Source: an uncultured archaeon (GTDB lineage Archaea; Thermoproteota; EX4484-205; JAAOZP01). Taken from it: a stretch of DNA of 64,000 nt. Location: positions 1 to 64,000 of the forward strand of contig CALIBN010000015.1 in assembly GCA_938045545.1 (NCBI GenBank), in the 5' to 3' direction. This document shows positions 42,030-51,543 of the stretch, piece by piece. The number at the start of each line of letters is the position of its first letter. Positions within the stretch are counted from its first letter, which is position 1. A program made the translations under genes and the position numbers. The notes beneath the pieces were generated by a model. The model saw only the letters and a program-made list of their open reading frames with translations. It did no database searches and was not told the origin of the DNA.

Positions 42030-42480
42030 AAAGAAATATTAAGCACCCACCTCAATTTCCCCGCTAGGTTCACTAATTCTTCGGGGCCAAGCTCCTCGTG
42101 AGAACCAGCTACTCTAGGAGGCTTCTTGCTAACACTTATAAGCCCTAGGAATCCCTTGGGAATGAATTCAGCTCTATGGCTCTCTTAGCCTCGCTCTCGC
42201 TGATTTTCCCAATCTTAACCTCATACCCCATTATCGGAGTCCTGCCTTTCGAATCCAGGATGACTATATCTGCATCCTCCTTCCCCTTCGGCAGAATCAT
42301 GTAGCTTCTCGTCCCTCCAAGATGCTCAGCAAGCATCTCCCCTAGGCTGAACTGTAGCTCCCTGCCCAGCACGCTTAGAATCATGCCTCCCGTTCGGATG
42401 GTTAACGACAACCGAGTCCCAATGCTTATCCGACAGCCTTTGAAACTCGTCCAATATGACAACCCTCCTGTCTCTCAAAA
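42030..42480 (-). pseudogene. Remnant of archaeal P-loop ATPase with DUF234-like C-terminus (internal deletion)
   Basis: One frame reads LRDRRVVILDEFQRLSDKHWDSVVVNHPNGR (Walker B), the next GGMILSVLGRELQFSLGEMLAEHLGGTRSYMILPKGKEDADIVILDSKGRTPIMGYEVKIGKISESEAKRAIE. Confidence 0.65.
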
Positions 42481-42815
42481 GTTTTCCATGCGCCTAACTG
42501 CCTCATCTGTAGTAATTTGGGAAAAAGTAATCATGAAGTAATTAGACTAAGTGAAAACTCTCTTCAACAGGAAAGTCTTCCGGTTTTCCACCTCCCATAC
42601 ACCAGTATCCATCCCTTTAAGCCCCTTAATTCATTTCCTCCCTCCTCCTTACTATAATATTGGAAAAATATTCTTCATGGAATATTCTCTTTAGAATAAA
42701 ACTTTAACTCATAAGAGCCGAGTAAAAATCTGGATCAATGAACCCATTCGGCCGCATGTTCCCGATCATCGAACTCGCTGGGTCTATTTGTTTAATGTTA
42801 TATGTCAATCAACCA

Positions 42816-43970
42816 TTATTGCAGCTTTTCACCACAGTTGAGGCAGAACTTTGAACCAGCGGGAACTGTGGACCCGCATTTAGGACAGTTGACAATCTGA
42901 GGCTGCAACGGTGCCCCGCAGTTCATGCAGAACTTCGCGTTAGCCGGATTCTGAGAGCCGCATTTAGGACAATTGATGGTGGCTTGCAAAGGTGTGCCGC
43001 AGCTCATGCAGAACTTTGCTGCACCCGGGTTCTGAGTCCCGCATTTCGGGCACGCTACTGTTCCAGCTGGGGGTGCGGCGGGCGGCTGTGCAGGAGGCTG
43101 TGGTGGTACTTGGATGGCTGCACCACAGTTCGGACAGAACTTGCTAGTTGAGGGAACTTGCGCCCTGCAGCTTGGGCATATTACTAGGGGTGCTCCGGCT
43201 GCAGCCTGCTGCATGAGCTGGGGCACGAGAACTATTCCTGTTCCAGCCGCCGCCCCGGGCGACTTGCTCAGGGACTCGGCGACGCTTTTAGTCGTGTCCA
43301 TCGCCAGAACCTGTGTGGCTGCGCCTCCGGTCTGCTTTATCCAGAAAAGCCTGTCCCTGTACTCAGGCGTGGTGTCGACACCCTCGAACTTCAGGTCTAC
43401 GATATCTACGCCCACGCGTTTAAACTCCTCGTCTACCGTAGCCTTAACCTTGAACGAGACCTCTTCAAGCTTTGTGAACACCGTCACTAGGTCGTATTTA
43501 GAGAGCTGCGTTATAAGCCTCTCGTTCATGTATCCCCTGAGGAAACTGTTGACCGCTTCAGTCGTGTAGGCACTCTGTCCCCCTACGACCTCCATTACGA
43601 AAGTCTTTGGGTCTCCGACTTTAAACCAGAACGCCCCGTAGAATTTAAGGGGTGCGAGCTCAACGGTCTGACCACTGGCGCCGAACAATCCTTTAAACTG
43701 TTTCGTCGAAACGAATATGACTGTAGCCCTGAAAGGCGTGGTCTCGAAGCCCGCCACCCTTGTTAAGACGCCTGTTAACAACGGGAGGTTCATGGTGGTT
43801 AAAGTATGTCTGCCAGGCCCGAAAACATCGTAAGCCTTGCCGTCTCTGAAGAATATTGCAGCCTCGTACTCGTGGACAATCAGCTGAGCTCCCCAGGTTA
43901 TCTCCTCCTTAGGGTATCTCCAGACGATGTCTTCTGCGGAAGCCCCTACCCACTCTATTATCTGAGGCAT
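42816..43970 (-). CDS. SPFH-domain protein with four C-terminal zinc ribbons (YdjI/virion-core-like)
   Basis: N-terminal IIEWVGASAEDIVWRYPKEEITWGAQLIVHEYEAAIFFRDGKAYDVFGPGRHTLTTMNLPLL; C-terminal four CPxC..KFCxxCG modules. Confidence 0.9.
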   Translation of the reverse strand: MPQIIEWVGASAEDIVWRYPKEEITWGAQLIVHEYEAAIFFRDGKAYDVFGPGRHTLTTMNLPLLTGVLTRVAGFETTPFRATVIFVSTKQFKGLFGASGQTVELAPLKFYGAFWFKVGDPKTFVMEVVGGQSAYTTEAVNSFLRGYMNERLITQLSKYDLVTVFTKLEEVSFKVKATVDEEFKRVGVDIVDLKFEGVDTTPEYRDRLFWIKQTGGAATQVLAMDTTKSVAESLSKSPGAAAGTGIVLVPQLMQQAAAGAPLVICPSCRAQVPSTSKFCPNCGAAIQVPPQPPAQPPAAPPAGTVACPKCGTQNPGAAKFCMSCGTPLQATINCPKCGSQNPANAKFCMNCGAPLQPQIVNCPKCGSTVPAGSKFCLNCGEKLQ

Positions 43971-43972
43971 TG

Positions 43973-44509
43973 TTAGACACCCCTCTTAATGGAGACTATC
44001 TCCTCCTCCCTTGAAGCGAAGGCTGATTCAAGCTCCCTAGCCTTGGCTTCAAGCCTCTTCAGAAGACTCGGGAGAACATCCAGGCTTCCGGCGCCCGCAG
44101 CGTTGCCAGCCTCCTCAGCTACTCTGGAAACCTCTTCGCAAGCCCCTAGAAGCTTATAGTCATAATTCATCAGCTTGTCAAGCTCATCCTCTCGAACCTT
44201 AACAAGGTCGAAGAACCCCGAGTAACCGTAGTCGGCATGCTCAATCTTGTTTATAACCCTGTCTAGGACCGCGGAAACCCTGTTGATCGTTTTGAACAAT
44301 TCTACAGCATCGGAGTCTGCAGCCTCCCTTGAAACTGTTTTCAAGTGCGACCGGGCTGCATCAAGCTTTTTAACCATGAAATCCCTAAGAAGCCTATCAG
44401 CTTCCCTCCTAACCTCCTTCTGCTTATACCCCCTGTATCCGGGAATATAGGAGGCTATCTTCTCAGCCAGCCCTCTTTTCTCCTCATATTCCTTTATGAA
44501 CTCGCTCAT
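43973..44509 (-). CDS. Helical/coiled-coil protein of unknown function
   Basis: EKIASYIPGYRGYKQKEVRREADRLLRDFMVKKLDAARSHLKTV; 2 nt upstream of the SPFH gene on the same strand. Confidence 0.7.
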   Translation of the reverse strand: MSEFIKEYEEKRGLAEKIASYIPGYRGYKQKEVRREADRLLRDFMVKKLDAARSHLKTVSREAADSDAVELFKTINRVSAVLDRVINKIEHADYGYSGFFDLVKVREDELDKLMNYDYKLLGACEEVSRVAEEAGNAAGAGSLDVLPSLLKRLEAKARELESAFASREEEIVSIKRGV

Positions 44510-44573
44510 GAAAGTACAAGCTTATAACTAGCTTAAAAACATTACTTATAGAAGAATTTAAAAACAAGTTTTC

Positions 44574-45581
44574 TTACAGGGGTAGCGTAACAGGTCTGCC
44601 CTCTTTAAGCGACCTGTGCATTGCCAGGGCAACCTCCACAGCAGCCCTAGCATCCTCAGCTGAAACCAGAGGCTCCTCCTTTCCCTCAACGCAGTTTAAG
44701 AAATGAATTATCTCGTCTCTGAGATATCCCTTGACCTGTCTGTGAACAACCGGCTGATAGTAAGAAAGGGTTTCAGGCCCCTTCTCCCCCCAGAATAGGA
44801 AGCTGTCGCTAGGCTGGCTTATCCAGAGGCTGCCCCGTGTCCCCACCAGCTCAAGTTTAAAATCGAAAGACATTGAGGAGGGTAGAATCCAAATGTTCTC
44901 CAATGCTCCAATAGTTCCCCCTTTAAACCTAAAGACAGACCAGACAGCGTCTTCGACATGGTGGAGCTTGAGAACCCTGCTTTCAGCCTCAGCGTAAACC
45001 CGGGTAATATTCCTCCCGATAATCCACCTCATTACGTCAATGTCGTGCACGCCAAGGAATAGAAGCGGCGAGGTTTCCTTAAGCCAGTTCTCCAACCTCA
45101 TTGGCGAAGTTATAGAGTTGTTTCTCCTAGCCCAGATTGAAACGGGATCGCCGAGCAGCCCCCTCTCCATGTACTCCTTAGCCTTCGCATAATTGTAGTC
45201 GAACCTCACTATGTGGCCCACTAGGAAAGTGACTCCTGTTTTTCTAACCGTGTTCACAATGGCGTCCGCATCTCTCAGAGTTGTGGCAATAGGCTTCTCC
45301 AAGAGCACCGCCTTCCCAGCCTTCGCCGCCGCCACTGTAGGCTCACGGTGAAGATGGTCCGGGACAGCGATGCTGACAGCATCAATATCCGGCCTAGCCA
45401 GCAGCTCGTTGTAGTCAGTATACCATTTTTCAGCCCGGAATTCCTTCGCAGCCATCCTAGCATTTTTCTCGACAACATCCGCGGTCGCAACGAGCTTAAC
45501 CCTCGGCAGCTCCGAGTAGACTCGGGCGTGATGCTTCCCCATAACGCCGCAGCCTATTACCCCTACTCTAATCCGGTCCAT
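44574..45581 (-). CDS. Gfo/Idh/MocA family oxidoreductase
   Basis: IRVGVIGCGVMGKHHARVYSELPRVKLVATAD, VLLEKPIATTLRDADAIV. Confidence 0.95.
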   Translation of the reverse strand: MDRIRVGVIGCGVMGKHHARVYSELPRVKLVATADVVEKNARMAAKEFRAEKWYTDYNELLARPDIDAVSIAVPDHLHREPTVAAAKAGKAVLLEKPIATTLRDADAIVNTVRKTGVTFLVGHIVRFDYNYAKAKEYMERGLLGDPVSIWARRNNSITSPMRLENWLKETSPLLFLGVHDIDVMRWIIGRNITRVYAEAESRVLKLHHVEDAVWSVFRFKGGTIGALENIWILPSSMSFDFKLELVGTRGSLWISQPSDSFLFWGEKGPETLSYYQPVVHRQVKGYLRDEIIHFLNCVEGKEEPLVSAEDARAAVEVALAMHRSLKEGRPVTLPL

Positions 45582-45592
45582 CAGCCTCCACC

Positions 45593-46603
45593 TTAAAGCA
45601 TCTTCACCATCTCTAAAGGCTTTACTCTCATAACCTCGGGGTTCAGAAGGCTCGGAGGAGCCTGGCCGCGGAGAACGCTCAGAATGTTTTCAGCAGCCTT
45701 CTCAGCGAGCCTCCTTCTAGCTTCGAATGTCGCGCTCGCCATGTGCGGGGTGAGGACAACGTTATCCATGCCTATGAGCGGGTTGTCAGGATCGAGAGGC
45801 TCCTTCTCGAAAACGTCGAGCGCAGCGCCAGCGATCCATCCTTCTTTCAAAGCCTTCACCAGAGCCTTCTCATCAACCACTGCCCCCCTGGAGATGTTTA
45901 TCAGGTAGGAGGAGGGCTTCATGCTTCTAAGCTCCGGCTCGCCAATCATCTTAAAGGTCTCAGGGGTTAAAGCCGTCGAGAGAATGATGAAGTCAGACTC
46001 CCTGAGAAGATCTTTAAGAGGCCTGTAGGATACGCCTAGCTCAGCCTCAACATCCGGCTTCCTAGTCCTGCTGAAGTATATGACCCTCATGCCTAGACAC
46101 CTGGCCCTGGTCGCCACAGCCTTTCCAATGGCTCCAAGCCCAATGATGCCGAGTGTCTTACCGCTTATCTCAGGTCCGAGCATGAACATCGGGGACCAAG
46201 CTATCTTCCAGGAGCCTCTTCTGAGAAACCTGTCTGCCTCCACAATCCTCCTAGCAACCGAGAAGAGAAGGGCCAGCGAAAACTCTGCGACAGCGTCCGT
46301 TAAAACGCTGGGCACATTAGTAACGTAGACTCCTCGTGCAGTAGCCTCCTTCAAATCTATGTGATCATAGCCGGCGCTCATCGTGCTTACAACCCTGAGC
46401 CTCTCAGCCTTATCAAGAACCTCCCTGTCTATCGTGTCGCTGAGAAGTATGAGTGCAGCATCCTTATCCTCGAGACTCTTAACCAGAACACTCTTGGGCG
46501 GAGGGCATTCGGAGTCGTAGAGCTCAACGTCGCAGTGTTCCCTGAGAAGCCTTAGGGCAGAGTCTTGTATTCTTCTTGAAACATAGACCCTGGGCCTAGC
46601 CAT
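45593..46603 (-). CDS. D-isomer-specific 2-hydroxyacid dehydrogenase (glyoxylate reductase-like)
   Basis: GKTLGIIGLGAIGKAVATRARCLGMRVIYFSR, LINISRGAVVDEKALVKAL, AALDVFEKEPLDPDNPLIGMDNVVLTPHMASAT. Confidence 0.95.
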   Translation of the reverse strand: MARPRVYVSRRIQDSALRLLREHCDVELYDSECPPPKSVLVKSLEDKDAALILLSDTIDREVLDKAERLRVVSTMSAGYDHIDLKEATARGVYVTNVPSVLTDAVAEFSLALLFSVARRIVEADRFLRRGSWKIAWSPMFMLGPEISGKTLGIIGLGAIGKAVATRARCLGMRVIYFSRTRKPDVEAELGVSYRPLKDLLRESDFIILSTALTPETFKMIGEPELRSMKPSSYLINISRGAVVDEKALVKALKEGWIAGAALDVFEKEPLDPDNPLIGMDNVVLTPHMASATFEARRRLAEKAAENILSVLRGQAPPSLLNPEVMRVKPLEMVKML

Positions 46604-46654
46604 GCTAATAGATTTCTCTTAAGGTTTTATAAGTATTGGTGCGCACACTCATGC

Positions 46655-47683
46655 CTAAGAAGGCTTTAAAACCATTATGCTGGGGCTAGCGTCGCCGTGT
46701 CTAATGGTTCTCTCATGCTCGAGGCGTAACCCTATTTCTGAAGAGATTTCTCTCACGTAGCCCGGCTTTATGGTTATGAGCACGAGCCGCCCATCCTCGC
46801 TTAGAGTCCTCCTAATCTCAGGCAGGCACCTGCTGTAGAAAGCGCGAGGATTGATCTTCGCTATGGGCTTAGTTCCGTATGGAGGATCTGTAACTATCCT
46901 GTCTACCTTAAACCCTAATTCTTTAGAGAGCCTCCTGCAATCAACCCTCTTGAACACTATTCTGTCTGAAACACCCATAGCTTCAGCGTTAAGAGCTGCA
47001 CCCTCCAGATAATATTCTGAAATGTCAAACCCATATATCTTGACGCTATTTGTTGAGAGAGCAGCCTCGATAGGTATGATTCCGCCTCCACACATCGGGT
47101 CGAGAAGAGTCATCCCAGGCTTGGGATCGGCGATCCTAACCATTCCATATGCAACTGAGGGTCTGAGGGCAGCCGGGTGAGTGAAAACAATGTACCTGCC
47201 GGAGAGATGCTCGCTTCCGGAAAGCCCGACGAAGCAGGTGTCTCCAACAATATCCAGAAAAACATTAGCCTGAAAATTCTCTAGGTCCACTTTTAAACCA
47301 TACTTGTCTACCAATGCTTGACCAGCCTTCCTTTGAACATCCATGCTTGTAAACTCATGCTCACCACGCCTCTTGCAAGTTACCCTGAACGAGGAGGCTT
47401 TGCGAAACCCGTTGGGAAACTTCATATTCATGATCCCGCTGTAAATGTCTTCCAAGCCCCTTATACTAGTATCAACTTTGAAGGCTCCAACGTATTCCAA
47501 GAACCAGTCTATGCTCCTGAGCGACATTAGCTTTGGAGAATCTGATTCAGGAATATCTATGATGAGCCTCCCTGGGATACCCTGAGGGTTCTCCTCGACA
47601 ACGATTTTAAAACTGATCTTTTCCTCCAGCTCAGACTTAACAACGTCTTCAAGACCACGCGGGAAGACTAGTTGAAACCTCAT
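46655..47683 (-). CDS. THUMP-domain class I SAM RNA methyltransferase (Trm14/TrmG10-like)
   Basis: DPMCGGGIIPIEAAL, IVTDPPYGTKP, GRYIVFTHPAALRPSVAYGM. Confidence 0.88.
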   Translation of the reverse strand: MRFQLVFPRGLEDVVKSELEEKISFKIVVEENPQGIPGRLIIDIPESDSPKLMSLRSIDWFLEYVGAFKVDTSIRGLEDIYSGIMNMKFPNGFRKASSFRVTCKRRGEHEFTSMDVQRKAGQALVDKYGLKVDLENFQANVFLDIVGDTCFVGLSGSEHLSGRYIVFTHPAALRPSVAYGMVRIADPKPGMTLLDPMCGGGIIPIEAALSTNSVKIYGFDISEYYLEGAALNAEAMGVSDRIVFKRVDCRRLSKELGFKVDRIVTDPPYGTKPIAKINPRAFYSRCLPEIRRTLSEDGRLVLITIKPGYVREISSEIGLRLEHERTIRHGDASPSIMVLKPS

Positions 47684-47756
47684 GGCAAAGCTCTAGCATT
47701 AGGTATTAAGATGGAGGACTTAAGCGTTAATTTTAAGCGCGCATGTGGCTAAGTTA

Positions 47757-49595
47757 CTAGCCTATAAGATTTATTTTCTTCAGGAGCTCCAAGGATAATT
47801 CTCGCGTTGGGCTTTCCGGCCTTGAGAGGCTTCTGAAGGCTTGTGAAACATAGAGCAGTGTTGCAACCTCTTCGTCGCTTAAAACTCGTATCTTAACGTT
47901 TCCAAGTGACTCCAATGCTTTCTGAAGCTCCGGGCTGACTGGGCACGTGGTCAGCATCACAATCCTGTCGAGCTTCCTGCTCCTGGCGAAGTCTATAAGC
48001 GGCTCAATACTGCTCCTTTTAAGGCCTTCAGAAGGCTTTGGCGCTTTAATCATCACTCCAACCTGGGCGCCTCCGCTCGTGGCGTCCGTGAAAAGCAGGT
48101 CTATCTCCCTCTTCCTGGTTAGGGAGACGCTTATCCTCTTCCTTCCTATGAGGCTCTGCTTTCCGAAAGCTGTTTCAATAAGGCTTGAAACGGCTTTTTC
48201 CATTAGGATCGCTCTCTCCGAGGGTTTCTCAATGTTGTAGAACCTTGTGATTATCTGGTTTTTAACATCGCTGTCAGGCGTAACTGGAGTTGCAAGCCTA
48301 GCCGCTGGCAGACCCATTTTCATAACGGCTTCCATCGCTATCACAGTGTCCACATAGTCGGGTTGAGTAATGCCTCTTTCAAGTCTTTCAGCAAGTATCT
48401 CGATGCAGGTGAAACACTCTGACAGCAGCCTCCTGATCTCCCCACCGGAGTTCGCCCAGAGAAGTTTAACACCGTTCATTGGAAACAGATTTGAATATGC
48501 TCTCTCACCCTTACCCAAGTAGAGGGCCTTCACATACCTGTCGATTATATCTTTAGCCTCCTCCACGCTTATCTTCTCGAGGCTTATCGGGGTTGAGGAA
48601 ACCCTGCTAACTATCGCGGGTGCCACCCTGAACCTCTGCCCCTTCAACTCTTCGAACATCACTGGCGTTAAAAGCAGAAGTATGAACAGCCCGCCTGGGC
48701 CATTGTCAACAATCCTCTTCAAAGTATGGAAGAAAAAGTCAACATTATCCTGCACCAGCGTCTCAACCTCATCTACAACGATTACGAAAGGCGTGTTGCT
48801 AACGAGCTTCGACAGATTCACGAGCGTCGTCAAGAACTTTAAAGCGTTCTCATCAGACTCTCTCAGGAAATCATTCGAATGCTTAGCGCCCCAGCTTCCG
48901 TAGTATGGGCTTGGAAGCCAAAGGATCCATTTCGCAAGGTTAAGATCGGTGAATCTCCTTGTTTTCGAGGGCTCGAACCTTGTTTCAAACATTTTTCCAA
49001 GCTCTTCAAGCTCAAGCCTTACGAGTCCAGTTATTTCCAGCGTTCCCTCTTCAACAAGTTTCCTTACAACTCTGAAATCGTTTGAAATCATGTTGAAAGC
49101 CTCTCGAGCCTTCTCAGCCTTTTTACCCAGTACTGTTGAAATCAGCCCGACGCTAACGATTTTCTGAAACAGCTCGTAGCCCATTTTAGAGATCAGTGCT
49201 TGGTGAAGCCTTAGGGAAAGTTCCATGAGAAACTCTTCGCCTCCCAGCGTTTCCACAACCTTGGAGGTGAAGAAGATTAAGGAGGGCTTATAAACAGAGT
49301 CTTGAATAGTCGGCATATATGAGAAAGGCTGACCAGGTTTCTCTTGGCTTAGAAGGTATTGCAGATGCAAGGCGAGATGCGTCTTCCCGCTTCCAGCATC
49401 CCCTATGAGAATGTCGATTTTAGGTTCCTCAAGCTTGAAAGAATAATCTATCTCCTCCCTAATCCTTTTCAACGCATTTATTCTAGATTCTCCGCCAAGT
49501 ATCCATATTCTGCTTGGGACAGGGGTTAGTGGAAAAGGATTGGCTTCAAGCATTAGGCGGGAATACTTATTTGACGATTGCATAGTGGTAAACAC
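47757..49595 (-). CDS. P-loop ATPase (Orc1/ExeA-like) with restriction-endonuclease-like C-terminal region
   Basis: NPFPLTPVPSRIWILGGESRINAL, Walker A GDAGSGKTHLALHL, Walker B FVIVVDEVETL; C-terminal REIDLLFTDATSGGAQVGVMIKAPKPS. Confidence 0.75.
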   Translation of the reverse strand: MFTTMQSSNKYSRLMLEANPFPLTPVPSRIWILGGESRINALKRIREEIDYSFKLEEPKIDILIGDAGSGKTHLALHLQYLLSQEKPGQPFSYMPTIQDSVYKPSLIFFTSKVVETLGGEEFLMELSLRLHQALISKMGYELFQKIVSVGLISTVLGKKAEKAREAFNMISNDFRVVRKLVEEGTLEITGLVRLELEELGKMFETRFEPSKTRRFTDLNLAKWILWLPSPYYGSWGAKHSNDFLRESDENALKFLTTLVNLSKLVSNTPFVIVVDEVETLVQDNVDFFFHTLKRIVDNGPGGLFILLLLTPVMFEELKGQRFRVAPAIVSRVSSTPISLEKISVEEAKDIIDRYVKALYLGKGERAYSNLFPMNGVKLLWANSGGEIRRLLSECFTCIEILAERLERGITQPDYVDTVIAMEAVMKMGLPAARLATPVTPDSDVKNQIITRFYNIEKPSERAILMEKAVSSLIETAFGKQSLIGRKRISVSLTRKREIDLLFTDATSGGAQVGVMIKAPKPSEGLKRSSIEPLIDFARSRKLDRIVMLTTCPVSPELQKALESLGNVKIRVLSDEEVATLLYVSQAFRSLSRPESPTRELSLELLKKINLIG

Positions 49596-50076
49596 CTCTC
49601 GCCGTCTTCAACCCATTATCTGATTCCCCGCTGCCCGCGTGAAGTTGAACGGCGTACGGATCACTACTGTTCAACTCTATTATCCTCCTGTCGAATTCAT
49701 CGCCAGTTATATTTAATTCTTCAGATACTTTAAGCCGTAGGTCGGCTATTCTCACATAGGGAGCTATTGGGCTGGTCTTCACTAGGTTATTATACTTCAA
49801 TCTTAAAGTTTCGAGAAACTTCTCGGGCGATAGCTGTTCAGCCTCCTTAAGCCTAGTATACTTTAAAACAGGAAGGCTCCAAACGTTTTCCATGAAATAG
49901 GCCCTGCCGTATTCAGAAGTCCGATACTTTTTAACAGCCTTAGTTCTCCCTTTAACCGGTTCAAGATAGCCTTCTTTAACCAGTTCTTTAAACTCTTTTT
50001 CAGTAAGCCTACCGGCCTTCTTAACCATTTTTTCCGAAACCCCTTTAGGAGTATCGGCGAAGACAAGCGCAAGCAA
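49567..50076 (-). CDS. Winged helix-turn-helix-like protein
   Basis: VSEKMVKKAGRLTEKEFKELVKEGYLEPVKGRTKAVKKYRTSEYGRAYF; overlaps the ATPase gene by 29 nt. Confidence 0.65.
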   Translation of the reverse strand: MLALVFADTPKGVSEKMVKKAGRLTEKEFKELVKEGYLEPVKGRTKAVKKYRTSEYGRAYFMENVWSLPVLKYTRLKEAEQLSPEKFLETLRLKYNNLVKTSPIAPYVRIADLRLKVSEELNITGDEFDRRIIELNSSDPYAVQLHAGSGESDNGLKTARGVYHYAIVK

Positions 50077-50241
50077 TTGAAACTCGTTCAGCTGGTATCA
50101 CCTATTAAAAATGGGCCAAGGTGGTTTTTAAAGCTTGCCTGAGGATTGCAGAGACAGGCCGCCATCCTCGGTATGCAACAGGTTTGGATAAAGTTGAATC
50201 ATATAGTCAGATGTTTTCGGTAAGGAAGGAAAACGGTTGAA

Positions 50242-50687
50242 GATGGGGCGAAGAAAGAAGTATAACATGCTTTTCTCCAGAACCATGTTTAAATGCACAC
50301 AGTGCGGAAAATGCTGCACGAAGACACTAAGCACGAGAGACAGATCATTCTAACGTTGAGAGACACCTCGGAAATCCTAGAGGCCATGGGAATCGGTTTA
50401 AACGAGTTCACGGAGGAAAACAATAGTGAAGCCTATCCATATGTAATAAGGCTTATCGACGGAAGATGCTTCTTCCTCCAGCCGGATGGAAAATGCAGGA
50501 TCTACAGATAAGGCCCCTAGTCTACAGGTTCTACCCTTTCACGTTGTAAAGGATCGGGGAAACAGACGTGTTTCAAGCCGATCCATCCTGCCGCGGGCTT
50601 GGAGAAGGCATGTACTTCGACGAGGAATATTTCGAAAAACTTGTAGAGCAGGCTGAGAAACGTTTAGACATTGCTTCAAACCGCTAA
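50242..50687 (+). pseudogene. Decayed YkgJ-family cysteine cluster protein
   Basis: MFKCTQCGKCCTKTLSTRD, frameshift to LTLRDTSEILEAMGIGLNEFTEENNSEAYPYVIRLIDGRCFFLQPDGKCRIYR, then GETDVFQADPSCRGLGEGMYFDEEYFEKLVEQAEKRLDIASNR*. Confidence 0.7.
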
Positions 50688-50902
50688 ATAGAGGTATCCT
50701 CTAAGGCCTACAACTAGGGCATCTCTCCATAGCGTGCCACCTCCCAACTAAGGAAAGAAGTTTTACTCGTCTACTGTCCAATAGTAAATCAGCTGCTATT
50801 GAATACATTATGAAGCAAGTGTGCACTATACGCGTATGGCGAGCCGGTTTGACATATTCCTCAACCCGAGTAGTGAGCATGGAAACCCGATTCTAAAGAA
50901 TG

Positions 50903-51493
50903 TCAAGAGGCAGTGCGAGGTGCACCACAGTTGGGACATCTAGTCTGGTTTTGCGGGAAAACTGTTCCACAATACTTGCATGAAACGGTTAATGGTGCTT
51001 GCTGAACCTGAGGGGGTTGAGAGACTTGTATTTCGGTAGTTTTACTAGTCGCATCTGGGCGACCCTCTACTGCGACAACTCCCTTCAGACTCCAGACTAC
51101 GATTCTATCCATACTTTTCAGAGAAGGCTGTGCTCCTGGAGGGATCAGTATTTTAAACTGGAAGCTTTGAATAAAGCCTTCTGAAATATGCAGAGGCCCT
51201 GCCAACTGTGGCCTAGCTGAAAATATTACTGCAGACTCCCAGACCTGTTGCTCAACCTCTCTTTTAAGAGCCGTGTTGTAAACCCTCTTCGTCTTGCGTA
51301 CTCGCTCAATACATTCCAGCTCGCATCTGACCTCAGTACAGTCAAACTCTTCCTGAGACTCAACCTGTACTGTGCCCTCCACATTTCCACCGAGATAAAA
51401 AAGTTGATCCTTCAGAAACAAGGAGACGTTTACCCTGGGCGGAGTAACCTTCTCCCGAAGTTTTTTAAATAGGCTCATAAATGAGGATTTCAC
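50903..51493 (-). CDS. Arrestin/Spo0M-like beta-sandwich protein with C-terminal zinc ribbon
   Basis: VNVSLFLKDQLFYLGGNVEGTVQVESQEEFDCTEVRCELECIERV...FQFKILIPPGAQPS; tail SCKYCGTVFPQNQTRCPNCGAP. Confidence 0.72.
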   Translation of the reverse strand: MKSSFMSLFKKLREKVTPPRVNVSLFLKDQLFYLGGNVEGTVQVESQEEFDCTEVRCELECIERVRKTKRVYNTALKREVEQQVWESAVIFSARPQLAGPLHISEGFIQSFQFKILIPPGAQPSLKSMDRIVVWSLKGVVAVEGRPDATSKTTEIQVSQPPQVQQAPLTVSCKYCGTVFPQNQTRCPNCGAPRTAS

Positions 51494-51543
51494 TTTTAGG
51501 AGGATTTAAGTTTTCAGACATGTGGAAATTTAAGATGGCAGGT

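Noticed and set aside
43114-43569. 151-aa plus-strand ORF
   Set aside because: Antisense shadow of the SPFH/zinc-ribbon gene.
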